A stretch of DNA of 64,000 nucleotides from Bin87 sp965261195 (GTDB lineage Bacteria > Chloroflexota > Dehalococcoidia > Lucifugimonadales > UBA3495): assembly GCA_965261195.1 (NCBI GenBank), contig OZ253455.1:3162001-3226000 (forward strand), written 5' to 3'. Positions within the stretch are counted from its first letter, which is position 1; every line of letters starts with the position of its first letter. Made by a program: the position numbers and the translations under genes. Under the pieces are notes generated by a model that had not been told where the DNA came from, did not search any database, and saw nothing but the letters and a program-made list of their open reading frames with translations. Of this stretch, positions 16,157 through 25,410 are shown one piece after another.

Positions 16157-18400
16157 ATGCCCGTGAGCCGGGAAATGCTGGATGAGATTGCGCTCTCTCC
16201 CGCTGAATACGAAATGATTGTGGACGGACTGGACCGGGAACCCACGCCGGTCGAGTTGGGTATGTTCGGCGCGCTGTGGAGCGAACACTGCGGCTACAAG
16301 CATTCGCGCCCGTTGCTGCGGATGCTGCCGAGCCGTTCGCCGCGCACGCTGTCCCAGGCCGGCGCCGAGAATGCCGGGGCCATCGACATCGGCGACGGGC
16401 TGGCGGTGGTGTTCAAGGTGGAGTCGCACAATCATCCGTCGGCGGTGGAGCCGCTGCAGGGCGCCGCCACCGGGGTGGGCGGCATCGTGCGGGACATTCT
16501 GGCGATGGGGGCCAGGCCAATCGCCCTGCTGAATTCGCTCCGCTTTGGCCCCCCCGACAGCGTCGCGAACCGTCGGCTGCTGCGGGGCGTGGTCGATGGC
16601 ATCGGTTGGTACGGCAACTGCATCGGCGTGCCCGACGTGGCTGGCGAAATCTACTTTGACCCTTCCTACTCGCTGAACCCGCTGGTCAACGCGATGTGCG
16701 TTGGCATTGCGCGCATTGACGATTTGGCCAGCGCCGCTGCCGACCGAGCCGGGGATGTGTTGCTGCTGGTGGGCGCGGGCACCGGGCGGGATGGCATTCA
16801 CGGCGCATCGGGCCTGGCCTCCCGCACGTTTGAAGAGGAGCAGGAACTGCGCCCCACGGTTCAGGTGGGTAATCCGTTTTTGGAGAAGGTACTGATTGAG
16901 GCTTGCCTGGAGGCGTTGGGCACCGGCAAGGTTCATGCTCTGCAAGACCTGGGCGCCGCCGGGCTGACCAGCGCGGCGGTGGAATCGGCGGCGCGGGGTG
17001 GTCGGGGCATCGCTCTGGACATCAGCCGGGTGCATCGGCGGGAAACCGGCATGACCGGCTACGAGGTGATGCTGTCGGAGTCGCAGGAGCGGATGCTGCT
17101 GGTGGCCGCTCCGGAGCACGTGCCGGCGCTGAAAGAGGTGTTCGACAAGTGGGACGTGGCTGGCGAAGTGGTGGGTACGATTACCGCCGCTGCGACGGTG
17201 CGGGTTGCCGACGGTGCGGAGCCGCTGGTTGACCTGCCGTTGCAGCATCTGGCGACTGCGCCCCAGTATCGGCTGAGCGGCGCGCCCACCGCGGCCGACT
17301 TGCAGCGGCAGCGACTCCGGTTGAGCGACGTGCCGTTGCCCGCCGCTGCCGGTACGACGCTCCTGCAATTGATGGCTGCCCCCAACATTGCCAGCCGTCA
17401 CGGGGTGTACCGCCAGTATGACCATCAGGTGCAGACTAACACCGTGGTTGCGCCGGGCGCGGGTGATGCCGCCGTGCTCCGCATCAAGGGAACCGACCGC
17501 GCCATTGCGGTAGCCATCGACGGCAACGGCCGGCAGTGCTATCTGGACCCCTACCGGGGCGGGCAGATGGTGGTTGCCGAAGTCACCCGCAACCTGTCCT
17601 GCACGGGCGCCGAACCGCTGGCGCTGACCGATTGTCTGAATTTCGGCAATCCGGAACGACCGGAGGTGTATTACCAGCTGGAGCAGTGCATCCGCGGGAT
17701 GGCGCGGGCCTGCCGGGCGTTGCGGGTTCCGGTGGTTAGCGGCAACGTGAGCCTGTACAACGAAAGCCAGGGCATGGCGATTTTTCCCACCCCCATTGTG
17801 GGCGGGTTGGGGCTGCTGGAGGATCCGACACGACATTGCCAGTCGGGTTTCCCGGCCGACGGGTTGGCCGTGGCGCTGCTGGGCGCAGACGGATTGACGG
17901 CGCGGGCGTCTGACCTGGCCGGCAGCGAATATCTGAACACGGTGTACGGGATGGTGCGAGGTCGCCCCCGCATCGATCTCGCGCTGGAACGGCGCGTGCA
18001 GGGGCTGTGCCGACGCCTGATTGCGGACCGCACGGCTCGGTCGGCGCACGATTGTTCCGACGGCGGGTTGGCGGTGGCTTTGGCCGAGTGCGCCATCATC
18101 GGGGCCAGCCGGATTGAGCATGGCCCGGTGACCGGTTTCACCGCAACGACCGAGCTGGTGGCTGGACTGCCGCGCCGGTGGGATGCCGCGTTGTTCGGCG
18201 AGGCCGGTGCTCGCATCGTGGTAACCGTTGCGCCGGAGCGGTTGGCGGACCTGATGAACGCCGCCCGCGCAGCCGACGTGCCCGCGCTGCTGCTGGGCTC
18301 GACCGGCGGCACACGCTTGCAGATTGGCAGCCTGGTGGACCTGCCGGTAGCGGCGCTCGCCGACGCCTGGTACGGCGGCCTAGACGCGGCGCTGGCTTAG
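16157..18400 (+). CDS. purL: Phosphoribosylformylglycinamidine synthase subunit PurL
   Basis: The 747-residue protein matches the length of the small-type PurL that works with PurS and PurQ. It makes FGAM from FGAR, ATP and glutamine-derived ammonia in purine synthesis. Landmarks: MFGALWSEHCGYKHSRPLL, VVFKVESHNHPSAVEPLQGA, the ATP-binding GGIVRDILAMGARPIALLNS, QDLGAAGLTSAAVESAARGG and, in the second half, DCLNFGNPERPEVYYQLEQC. The start ATG lies 2 bp after the truncated NYN frame. purS, purQ and other pur genes are not in the window. A strong hairpin follows the stop codon. Confidence 0.95.
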   Translation: MPVSREMLDEIALSPAEYEMIVDGLDREPTPVELGMFGALWSEHCGYKHSRPLLRMLPSRSPRTLSQAGAENAGAIDIGDGLAVVFKVESHNHPSAVEPLQGAATGVGGIVRDILAMGARPIALLNSLRFGPPDSVANRRLLRGVVDGIGWYGNCIGVPDVAGEIYFDPSYSLNPLVNAMCVGIARIDDLASAAADRAGDVLLLVGAGTGRDGIHGASGLASRTFEEEQELRPTVQVGNPFLEKVLIEACLEALGTGKVHALQDLGAAGLTSAAVESAARGGRGIALDISRVHRRETGMTGYEVMLSESQERMLLVAAPEHVPALKEVFDKWDVAGEVVGTITAAATVRVADGAEPLVDLPLQHLATAPQYRLSGAPTAADLQRQRLRLSDVPLPAAAGTTLLQLMAAPNIASRHGVYRQYDHQVQTNTVVAPGAGDAAVLRIKGTDRAIAVAIDGNGRQCYLDPYRGGQMVVAEVTRNLSCTGAEPLALTDCLNFGNPERPEVYYQLEQCIRGMARACRALRVPVVSGNVSLYNESQGMAIFPTPIVGGLGLLEDPTRHCQSGFPADGLAVALLGADGLTARASDLAGSEYLNTVYGMVRGRPRIDLALERRVQGLCRRLIADRTARSAHDCSDGGLAVALAECAIIGASRIEHGPVTGFTATTELVAGLPRRWDAALFGEAGARIVVTVAPERLADLMNAARAADVPALLLGSTGGTRLQIGSLVDLPVAALADAWYGGLDAALA

Positions 18401-18424
18401 GCGGCGCTGGCGTAGGCGAACCTG

Positions 18425-18445
18425 GGGCGGACAACGCGTCCGCCC
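18425..18445. terminator. Bidirectional hairpin between convergent purL and NYN/LOTUS genes
   Basis: A perfect 8-bp stem, GGGCGGAC and GTCCGCCC, with loop AACGC is followed on the plus strand by GTTTGGTT. It sits in the 51-bp gap between two convergent genes and can serve both. Confidence 0.7.
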
Positions 18446-18451
18446 GTTTGG

Positions 18452-20179
18452 TTAGGTGAACAGGACGGCCGCTGCCGCGTCGTCCGCCGATTCGCCGCTA
18501 TCAGCCTCGGCGGAGTTGTGTCCGTCCAGCGGTGGGGTGGCCATGGCGTCGTTGGTGGCGGTGAATTCGCTGTCTGACACGGCGTAGCCGGGGCCGAGCC
18601 GAGCGGACAGCGCAATGCCCGTGAGGGGGTGAGACCGGTTCAGGCCGAACACCCGCCGCCGCCGCGAGCGGTTGGTGGACTCGTCGCGCACGTTGACGTT
18701 GCGGTACTGGAACACTCCGTTGGAGGCGAGGGTGCGCACCATCCGGGTGATGAACGTGCGTGAACAGTTGTCGCCCCAATTTTCAACTATGGTCGGGTCG
18801 GCAGCTTCGATGCCGGCGGTCAGGGCCTGGCTGATTTCGATGCACAGCGCGTTGAACATCACGGAGTCGGCGCCGTCCCGCTCTTCCAGAGTGTGACCCA
18901 TCACGATCAGGTCGGCAACGCGTTCGGCGGAACCGTCGCCGGTCTCGGACGCGGGCAAGTCCAGGGCGGCAACCGCCCCGTTCAGCGCCGCCGACATCCG
19001 TGCCGGTTCAGGTCGGGCGTCGTAAGCGGCACGCACCGGCGGTCTCACCGGCGGGCGAGCTGGAGCGTCTTCGTACGAATCTGCGTCGTCGGGCGATTCG
19101 TCATCGTCTTCATCGGAGACCGAGATTGCGGAGACCGACCTTTCGGATGGATACCTGGCGTCGTCCCGGTCGTCCCGGTCGTCCCGGTCGTCAGCATCGT
19201 CGTCTTCGTTGGTGTAGTCATAGCCGTCCGCGGGGACTGCCTCGGGCCGGCCGTCGTCATCGTCGCGGTTTTCGGGCACCGGGTCGGATTCGTCGGCCAT
19301 TAGGATCCAGTCCACCAGGTCAACGCTGCGAATTTTGATGTTGCCTTCTTCGGCGACCCGGAGCATCAGCTTTTTGAAGCCGGAGAAACCGAGCTTGCGC
19401 TCGTCGAATCCGGCGATGCGTCGGACCAGACGCTGTTTCAGGGAGGTGAGGAGCAGCGTGTGGCCGGCTCCGCGTTCGGAACGGATGACGTCCTCGATGG
19501 CCCGAATCACCTCGGGAAGCTGGTGCCGCCCGGGATTGGCCAACGGCGCCGGAGGCGCGATGCGGCCGCGGAAGGCAGGTTCCGGCACGGCGATGGGGTC
19601 AACGTCGGAGTCGTAGAAGATCAGACCGTCCACATGGTCGGCCATGCGTCGGGAGGTGGCCCACGACACGCCCACCACCAGCACGCGCTTGCCGACGGCG
19701 CGCAGCGAGTTGATGACATGGATGAAGTCGGAATCACCGGACACCAGCACGAAAGTGTTGATGTTGGGGAAGTTGTGCGCCGTGTCAATACAATCGGCGG
19801 TCATCTTCACGTCAACGCTGTTCTTGATGCGCATGGTGCGGCCGGGTTGGAAAGAACCGCCCGGCGGCAACCGCGTGGGCACGTACACCGGCTCAATTCC
19901 AGCAGCGTATAGCGATGGAGGATCCAGGATGAACTGGCTGGCTCCCCTGAGTTCGGGAGACCGGGACACCCAGTCAGCGTAGGCCTTGCTAACTACCACG
20001 CGGCCATGGTTGGCCACTTCTTCTTTAAGTGCGGAGACGTTGGGAGTGCGGCCTCGAACTGCGAGACTAATCTTGAAGTTTTCCCAGTCGATGAATAACG
20101 CCACGTCTTCGCTGAATGTGGGATTGCCGTTAGATTGCTGAATTGCGATGGTATTTCTCCGAATGGCGCCCGCCGGCAC
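18452..20179 (-). CDS. NYN-domain protein with OST-HTH/LOTUS-like domain
   Basis: The 575-residue protein starts at GTG 20179; the start is uncertain because the first 20 residues are not conserved-looking. Residues 25-190 form an NYN PIN-like nuclease domain: DVALFIDWENFKISL, VDVKMTADCIDTAH and FVLVSGDSDFIHVINSLRAV. Residues about 220-290 resemble an OST-HTH/LOTUS RNA-binding domain. Residues 295-380 are acidic and repetitive (DDRDDRDDRDD, from a 9-bp tandem repeat at 19162-19188). The C-terminal 150 residues look like a second winged-helix-type region. A bacterial RNA-processing role is inferred. Confidence 0.8.
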   Translation of the reverse strand: MPAGAIRRNTIAIQQSNGNPTFSEDVALFIDWENFKISLAVRGRTPNVSALKEEVANHGRVVVSKAYADWVSRSPELRGASQFILDPPSLYAAGIEPVYVPTRLPPGGSFQPGRTMRIKNSVDVKMTADCIDTAHNFPNINTFVLVSGDSDFIHVINSLRAVGKRVLVVGVSWATSRRMADHVDGLIFYDSDVDPIAVPEPAFRGRIAPPAPLANPGRHQLPEVIRAIEDVIRSERGAGHTLLLTSLKQRLVRRIAGFDERKLGFSGFKKLMLRVAEEGNIKIRSVDLVDWILMADESDPVPENRDDDDGRPEAVPADGYDYTNEDDDADDRDDRDDRDDARYPSERSVSAISVSDEDDDESPDDADSYEDAPARPPVRPPVRAAYDARPEPARMSAALNGAVAALDLPASETGDGSAERVADLIVMGHTLEERDGADSVMFNALCIEISQALTAGIEAADPTIVENWGDNCSRTFITRMVRTLASNGVFQYRNVNVRDESTNRSRRRRVFGLNRSHPLTGIALSARLGPGYAVSDSEFTATNDAMATPPLDGHNSAEADSGESADDAAAAVLFT

Positions 20180-20317
20180 CGTATGTTATCGAAAGTTTAA
20201 TCATGGTGGCATACCAGCGTCAAGTTTATGCTGATTATCGTACCGATTTGACGCTAATATGGGCCTTTCCGAGCGCAGCTGCTACGTTTGCCGGTCTCGC
20301 GCCTACCCACTTTAATC

Positions 20318-20441
20318 TGTCATTGCGAGCGCAGCGTGGCAATCTCGTTGCCGCAGCAATGGTCGCCGTAGCAATGATGGTTCACCGACGTGTGCTCAAC
20401 CTCAACGAGATTGCCACGTCGCTGCGCTCCTCGCAATGACA
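20318..20441. repeat. Long intergenic palindrome (CATTGCGAGCGCAGCG type)
   Basis: The left arm TGTCATTGCGAGCGCAGCGT with GGCAATCTCGTTG pairs with the right arm CAACGAGATTGCC with GCTGCGCTCCTCGCAATGAC. Palindromes of this exact sequence type are scattered through many bacterial genomes. The rest of the 394-bp gap (20180-20573) holds no recognisable gene. Confidence 0.8.
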
Positions 20442-20573
20442 GTAGGTTGGTTTGGTTTGACAAAGCGGGTGCGCGTGAAGTTTGCCGGTTCGTTGCCGGG
20501 TTTCACGCCGGTATGCTATGGTTGTCGCCGTTCGCGGCACGCCTCTGCTGGCCTGAATTCAGAACGGGTTTGG

Positions 20574-21203
20574 ATGCTTTCGCAAATGTCGGGTTTGTTA
20601 CGAGTTACTTTGTTGCGGGTTGCGATGTTGGCGGTGTTGGTCTTCGTGGCGGCGGCGATGTTGTCCCAGGTACTGCCGGCGCGAATACTGCCGGCGACCG
20701 TATTGCCGGCGCGAATACTGCCGGCGATGGTTAATACCGCATACGCCAACGGAGCATCGACCCTATTGTACGACCAAACCCAGGGCCGATACCGGCTGGT
20801 GGTGGGTATTATTCCAGCCCGGCCGGTGATCCCGCAAACCCACCTGTCGATGCAGGTGTTTGATGCCCCCGCCGACCAGGTGCTGCGTGACACTGACATT
20901 CAGGTGCTTATATCGGCGTCGGGGCCGGCGGGTTCACGGCCGGTTCAGCCCCGGGAGGTCGTCAATGACGTGTCCATCGTATACTTCGAGACGGACGTGG
21001 CGTTTGACGTGGTGGGCCCCTGGCAGGTGCTGGTTGAGGTTTCAGCAGACCAGGGCGAGGAATCCTTTCTGATACCAGTGGAGGTCGGGGAACCGGGCGC
21101 CCGAATCCAGTGGGTATGGGTGTCGGCCGTGCTGGTAATCATCGCGGCGGTGGGTATCTGGACGGTGTTGACGATGAGCCGGCGCGGGCGGGAGCAGCCG
21201 TAA
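20574..21203 (+). CDS. Secreted or membrane-anchored protein of unknown function
   Basis: The start is taken as ATG 20574 (MLSQMSGLLRVTLLRVAMLA); an upstream extension lacks conserved features. A hydrophobic signal segment is followed by a perfect in-frame duplication, LPARILPAT and LPARILPAM, from a 30-bp tandem repeat at 20671-20730. A beta-rich extracellular domain follows, with MQVFDAPADQVLRDTDIQVL and VSIVYFETDVAFDVVGPWQV, reminiscent of FixH/CopC-like folds. A C-terminal membrane helix (WVWVSAVLVIIAAVGIW) ends in MSRRGREQP. It precedes a polytopic membrane gene in the same orientation; the two probably act together. Function unknown. Confidence 0.65.
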   Translation: MLSQMSGLLRVTLLRVAMLAVLVFVAAAMLSQVLPARILPATVLPARILPAMVNTAYANGASTLLYDQTQGRYRLVVGIIPARPVIPQTHLSMQVFDAPADQVLRDTDIQVLISASGPAGSRPVQPREVVNDVSIVYFETDVAFDVVGPWQVLVEVSADQGEESFLIPVEVGEPGARIQWVWVSAVLVIIAAVGIWTVLTMSRRGREQP

Positions 21204-21288
21204 TGTTGAGGGTGGTTGGGGTGCGTTGCGGCACGGCGAGGTGTTCGGCAAACACCGTCCGGCGACTCCCTGCTGGTGGAGCGGCGGT

Positions 21289-22836
21289 GTGAAACTGCGT
21301 CTGACGGTGGCCTTGGCGGCGGTTGGACTAGCCGTGTTGTGCGGGTCTGTGTTGGCGCAACCCGTAATGGCCCACGGATTCGGCGAGCGCTACGACCTGC
21401 CCTTGCCGTTGCGATTTTTCCTGATGGGCGGCGCGGCTGCGGTAGCGCTGTCATTCGTGATTGCGGCGGTGTTTCTGCGGGGAGGAGCCGCGCATCGCGA
21501 GTATCCGCGCTACAACCTGCTGCGGATTGCGCCGGCAAGCTGGCTGGCCAGCCCCTGGAGTCTGGCAACCGTCCGAACCATATCGGTGGCGCTGACTGTT
21601 TACGTCATTTTCGGTGGGTTTTTCGGATCGGAGCGGGCGGCGTTGAATCCGGCGCCGGCGGCGGTGTACGTGGCCTTCTGGGTGGCGCTGAGCTTCTTCA
21701 CGGCCATCGTCGGAAACCTTTGGGCGCTGGTGAACCCGTGGAAAATCGCCTGGGGATTTCTGGCGCGGGCCGCCGGCTCGTCGCAGCTGGGCATCCTGGC
21801 CCGCCCTCCACTGGACTATCCGGCCCGGTGGGGGCAGTGGCCGGCGTTGTTGGTGTTCCTGGGGTTTGCGATACTGGAAACGGTGATTGCCGGCGCCGCC
21901 GGACCGAGGGCGTTGGCCTGGATTCTCGTTACTTACACCGTCTACAATTTTTTGGGGATGTACCTGTTTGGCCGCGATGTGTGGCTGCGCAACGCCGAGG
22001 GGTTCACCGTGGTGTACGGGTTCATGGCGCGGTTCGCCATCACCGAGGTCAGTGTTGCGCGGTCGATTTGCGTCGCTTGTTCCACCGCTGGCGGTTGTGC
22101 CGCCGACGCCGGCGACTGTGTGGATTGTTACGAATGCTACGCGCTGGCCCAACCATCGCAGCGGCGGTTCAATCTGCGGCCGCCCGGTGTGGGTCTGAAC
22201 CGTATCGGCGCAGTGACGCTGCCGGGGGTTTGCGTGGTGGTCTTGCTGCTGTCCACCGTGTCGTTTGACGGATTGTCGGCGACGCCCGAGTGGTTGTCCT
22301 TCAGTACCTGGTTCGTATTGCAGACGCCATCCTTCGGAGGTTACATCGCGAATCTCAGCGGCGTACTCGGGCTGCCGGCCCTGTTTGGAGCGCTGTTCGC
22401 AGCCACCTGCGCGTTGATGGCGCTGCTATCGGGCCGGGCCCAACCGGAGGCGCGGCAGCTGGTGCGGGTGTTCGTGTTTTCGCTGCTGCCGATTGCCCTG
22501 GCCTACCATTTTGCCCACTTCCTGGGGTTTTTATTCATCAACGGCCAGCGGTTCATTGTGCTGGTGTCCGACCCCTTCGGCTGGGGGTGGGATCTGTTCG
22601 GCACGGCCGGGGCGATTATAAACATCGGTATCCTGTCGCCCTCATTCATCTGGTATTTCTCGATCTCAGTTATCGTTATCGGACACATTGCCGGAGTTTA
22701 TCTGGCCCACGTTCAGGCGGTGCGATTGTACGGGGAACGGCGGCCGGCGCTGCTGAGCCAGCTACCAATGCTGGGGCTGATGGTATGTTACACTTGCGCG
22801 AGTTTGTGGATTATTTCACGCCCCATCGCAGCGTAA
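21289..22836 (+). CDS. Polytopic membrane protein resembling fenitrothion-hydrolase-annotated (FedB-like) proteins
   Basis: From GTG 21289 the protein has about 515 residues with a signal-like first helix (LTVALAAVGLAVLCGSVLAQ) and roughly ten further membrane helices. The segment MAHGFGERYDLPLPLRFFLM matches the N-terminus of actinobacterial membrane proteins annotated, probably wrongly in most cases, as fenitrothion hydrolase. The loop at about 22060-22140 is unusually Cys-rich: CVACSTAGGCAADAGDC followed by VDCYECYA, seven Cys within 25 residues. Function and substrate are unknown. It follows the anchored protein gene by 85 bp and may form a two-gene unit. Confidence 0.65.
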   Translation: MKLRLTVALAAVGLAVLCGSVLAQPVMAHGFGERYDLPLPLRFFLMGGAAAVALSFVIAAVFLRGGAAHREYPRYNLLRIAPASWLASPWSLATVRTISVALTVYVIFGGFFGSERAALNPAPAAVYVAFWVALSFFTAIVGNLWALVNPWKIAWGFLARAAGSSQLGILARPPLDYPARWGQWPALLVFLGFAILETVIAGAAGPRALAWILVTYTVYNFLGMYLFGRDVWLRNAEGFTVVYGFMARFAITEVSVARSICVACSTAGGCAADAGDCVDCYECYALAQPSQRRFNLRPPGVGLNRIGAVTLPGVCVVVLLLSTVSFDGLSATPEWLSFSTWFVLQTPSFGGYIANLSGVLGLPALFGALFAATCALMALLSGRAQPEARQLVRVFVFSLLPIALAYHFAHFLGFLFINGQRFIVLVSDPFGWGWDLFGTAGAIINIGILSPSFIWYFSISVIVIGHIAGVYLAHVQAVRLYGERRPALLSQLPMLGLMVCYTCASLWIISRPIAA

Positions 22837-22913
22837 TCAGAGCCGGTTGGTCCGCAGGGACGGCCGGCTGAAGTTTAGATAACCGAGAGCGCCAACCAAC
22901 GGAGAACGTAATC

Positions 22914-23729
22914 GTGCCTGAACGTAGCGGAAGACTGGAAGGGAAAGTTGCCATCGTAACCGGCGCCGGCTCCAGCGGGCCCGGGGTCGGTAACGGGCGG
23001 GCCACGGCGACGCTGTTCGCCCGCGAGGGCGCGCGGGTTCTGCTGGCCGACCTGACCGTCGAACGGGCCGAGGAAACCCAGCAGATGATTCAGGCGGAAG
23101 GCGGCGTGTCGTCCACGATTCAGGCCGACGTTACCAATGCCGAGGACTGCCGGCGCATGGTGGAGGCCTGCATCGAGCGGTACGGTCGGCTGGATATTCT
23201 GGACAACAACGTGGGGATTTCGCGACGCGGTACGGTGGTGGAAGTGTCCGAAGCGGACTGGGACCAGGTGATGTCGATTAACGTCAAGAGCATTGTGCTG
23301 TCCAGCAAATATGCTATCCCGCACATGGTGGCAGCCGGCGGCGGTTCCATCATCAACATCTCGTCCATCGCCGGTTTGAGGGCGCACAGCAGCACGCCAT
23401 ATACTGCGTCCAAGGCGGCGGTGATCGGACTGACGATTTCGATGGCCGCCGACCACGGGCCGGACGGCATCCGCACCAATTGCATCGCGCCGGGGTTGGT
23501 CTACACGCCGATGGTGGCGCCCCGTATGGACGATGACCTGCGGCAGATTCGCTCCAGCGCGGCGCCGTTGCGCACCGAAGGCACTGCCTGGGACGTGGGC
23601 AACGCGGCGTTGTTCCTGGCCAGCGACGAAGCCCGCTGGATCAACGGCGTAGTGCTGCCGGTGGACGCCGGTCTGGTGGTAACGTCCCCCGTTACCTACG
23701 AGACGCTGGGGCAACAGGTGCGGCGGTAG
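22914..23729 (+). CDS. SDR family NAD(P)-dependent oxidoreductase
   Basis: The 271-residue protein starts at GTG 22914. It has a glycine-rich cofactor loop near residue 15 (AIVTGAGSSGPGVGNG, slightly longer than the usual TGxxxGxG), DNNVGISRRG in place of NNAG, the catalytic Ser in INISSIAG, and YTASK with catalytic Tyr and Lys. This is a classical short-chain dehydrogenase; the substrate is unknown. Its last 93 bp are duplicated twice downstream (25287-25379 and 26352-26435). Confidence 0.9.
   Translation: MPERSGRLEGKVAIVTGAGSSGPGVGNGRATATLFAREGARVLLADLTVERAEETQQMIQAEGGVSSTIQADVTNAEDCRRMVEACIERYGRLDILDNNVGISRRGTVVEVSEADWDQVMSINVKSIVLSSKYAIPHMVAAGGGSIINISSIAGLRAHSSTPYTASKAAVIGLTISMAADHGPDGIRTNCIAPGLVYTPMVAPRMDDDLRQIRSSAAPLRTEGTAWDVGNAALFLASDEARWINGVVLPVDAGLVVTSPVTYETLGQQVRR
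23637..23729 (+). repeat. SDR gene 3' end, source copy of a three-copy repeat
   Basis: This last 93 bp of the SDR gene (WINGVVLPVDAGLV and onward to the stop) recurs at 25287-25379 and 26352-26435 with only a few differences. Each later copy is followed by a small membrane-protein gene. Confidence 0.9.
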
Positions 23730-23899
23730 TTTTATCGCATCGCACGCAATTCCCGTGGGCTGTTCTAATTCAGAAATATTCAATTCCATCTTATCAAATG
23801 CTCAGTATTTCCTAGTTTAAGATATTGTTTTTCTTCACCCGGAAGGCTACTGTATATGCATGGTACCCCAGTTTATCTGCGCCGAGCGAGGCAAGAAAC

Positions 23900-24289
23900 G
23901 TGCATAGTACAGAGATTCTTCAGCGTTTTCCGAATGAAAAGGATTGCGTGGCCCATCTAGAGAAAATCCGGTGGGGAGGCATAGTGAAGTGCCCTTACTG
24001 CGACTCCACCCACAGCGTTCGTCGTGACCCAAGGTGGTATTGCTATACGTGTCACACCTCATTCAGTGTCATGGTTGGAACAGTGTTCCATCACACCCAT
24101 ATTCCTTTGCAAAAGTGGTTCTTGGCAATCGCCTTGACGTTGAACCAGTCGGGAGAGGTTTCAGGGATGCAGCTTTCGCGTTATCTTGGCGTGAACAAAA
24201 ATACTGGTTGGCGTATGGCTAGCCGAATTCGGGCCGCTATGCTTGACTATTCCCAGCTCCGAATGATCGTGCGGATCATCGATGGGTAG
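23900..24289 (+). pseudogene. IS1595-family transposase, N-terminal remnant
   Basis: From GTG 23900 about 129 residues read HSTEILQRFPNEKDCVAHLE, then CPYC and CYTC of the zinc ribbon, and LQKWFLAIALTLNQSGEVSG, then LSRYLGVNKNTGWRM. This is the N-terminal zinc-ribbon and helix-turn-helix part of IS1595 (ISXO2-like) transposases. The frame stops at IVRIIDG, just where the catalytic DDE domain should begin, and no remainder follows. It is therefore truncated. Confidence 0.8.
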
Positions 24290-24355
24290 CGCATTGGCAG
24301 CAACCATGCGCCGTTGGCGTTGACCGTGGCCGCCGACACAAATATAGGAGCGATT

Positions 24356-25261
24356 ATGAAGATTCAGTCTCTGGAAGCCATAGCTGGTACAGTTGATCAT
24401 CCGTTAATGATTGGTGACATACCTATCCAGTGCTATGTATTAGAGGACGAAACTAGGGTGGTCACTCAGCGCGGCCTTTATCGTGCGTTGGGTGCCAGTG
24501 AAGGTGGTTACAATAGGGTGGTCAGCGACGACAACGGCGAGCGTCTACCCCGGGTAATGGCTTCCCAATCTCTTGCCCCATTCATGGCCGCCAGTTTGGT
24601 GGAAGCACTAAAGAAGCCAATTAGATTCAAGGGGCAGAACGGTGGCCGGGAAAATTATGGCTACCCGGCTACCCTGCTCGTGGACATTTGCGAAACCATT
24701 CTTAGGGCTCGCGACGAAGGCGCGCTTCAATGGCAACAAAAACGAATGGCCGAAAGGTGCGATGTCCTTATACGGGGTATTGCCCGTGTGGGCATAATAG
24801 CACTGGTCGACGAAGCTACTGGCTATCAGGAAATCAGAGCGCAAAGAGCGCTTGCTACCATCCTCGAAAAATTTATTGCCAAAGAACTGCAACCCTGGAC
24901 CAGAACGTTCCCGTACGAGTTCTACGAGCAAATATTCCGCCTTAAGAAGTGGCCATCACCAGAAGGCACCAGAAGGCCGTCTGTTATCGGACGTTATACT
25001 AACGATCTGGTGTACGAACGTCTGGCACCAGGTGTTCTCGACGAACTCAAGATCAAGAACCCTTCCAAGCCCGGCGGTGGGCGCAAAAACAAGCATCATC
25101 AATGGTTCACACCGGATTTGGGGCATCCCAAATTGAAGGAGCACCTCGCTGCCGTTATAGCCTTGATGAAAGCGGCACCAGAGTGGGAGGCGTTCAAACG
25201 TAGTCTTCAACGTGCACTTCCCAAGCAGAATCAAACGTTCCCTCTGCCCTTTGACGGCTAG
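24356..25261 (+). CDS. P63C domain protein
   Basis: The 301-residue protein starts at ATG 24356 (MKIQSLEAIAGTVDHPLMIG). The C-terminal third contains FPYEFYEQIFRLKKWPSPEG and then PSVIGRYTNDLVYERLAPGV, the hallmark of the P63C domain. P63C proteins are found in phages and genomic islands; their function is unknown. GC is lower than that of the flanking genes, and it sits right after a transposase remnant, so it is likely imported. It separates the SDR gene from the first downstream repeat of the SDR tail. Confidence 0.8.
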   Translation: MKIQSLEAIAGTVDHPLMIGDIPIQCYVLEDETRVVTQRGLYRALGASEGGYNRVVSDDNGERLPRVMASQSLAPFMAASLVEALKKPIRFKGQNGGRENYGYPATLLVDICETILRARDEGALQWQQKRMAERCDVLIRGIARVGIIALVDEATGYQEIRAQRALATILEKFIAKELQPWTRTFPYEFYEQIFRLKKWPSPEGTRRPSVIGRYTNDLVYERLAPGVLDELKIKNPSKPGGGRKNKHHQWFTPDLGHPKLKEHLAAVIALMKAAPEWEAFKRSLQRALPKQNQTFPLPFDG

Positions 25262-25286
25262 AAGTATCAGACGGCCTGCAATGACG

Positions 25287-25379
25287 TGGATCAACGGCGT
25301 GGTGCTGCCGGTGGACGCGGGCCTGGTGGTAACGTCACCCGTTACTTACGAGACGCTGGGGCAGCAGGTGCGACGGTAA
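25287..25379 (+). repeat. Repeat of the SDR gene 3' end, copy 2
   Basis: The sequence matches 23637-23729 closely, including the stop codon, but has no SDR coding sequence upstream; the homology begins at TGGATCAACGGCGT. It marks the left edge of cassette A. Confidence 0.9.
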
Positions 25380-25410
25380 ACCTGGTATATTTAGGCGTAA
25401 CGGAGATTTG

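Noticed and set aside
16130..18121. 663-codon frame antisense to purL
   Set aside because: It is a shadow of high-GC codon use in purL; rich in His, Arg, Gln and Ala with no domain.
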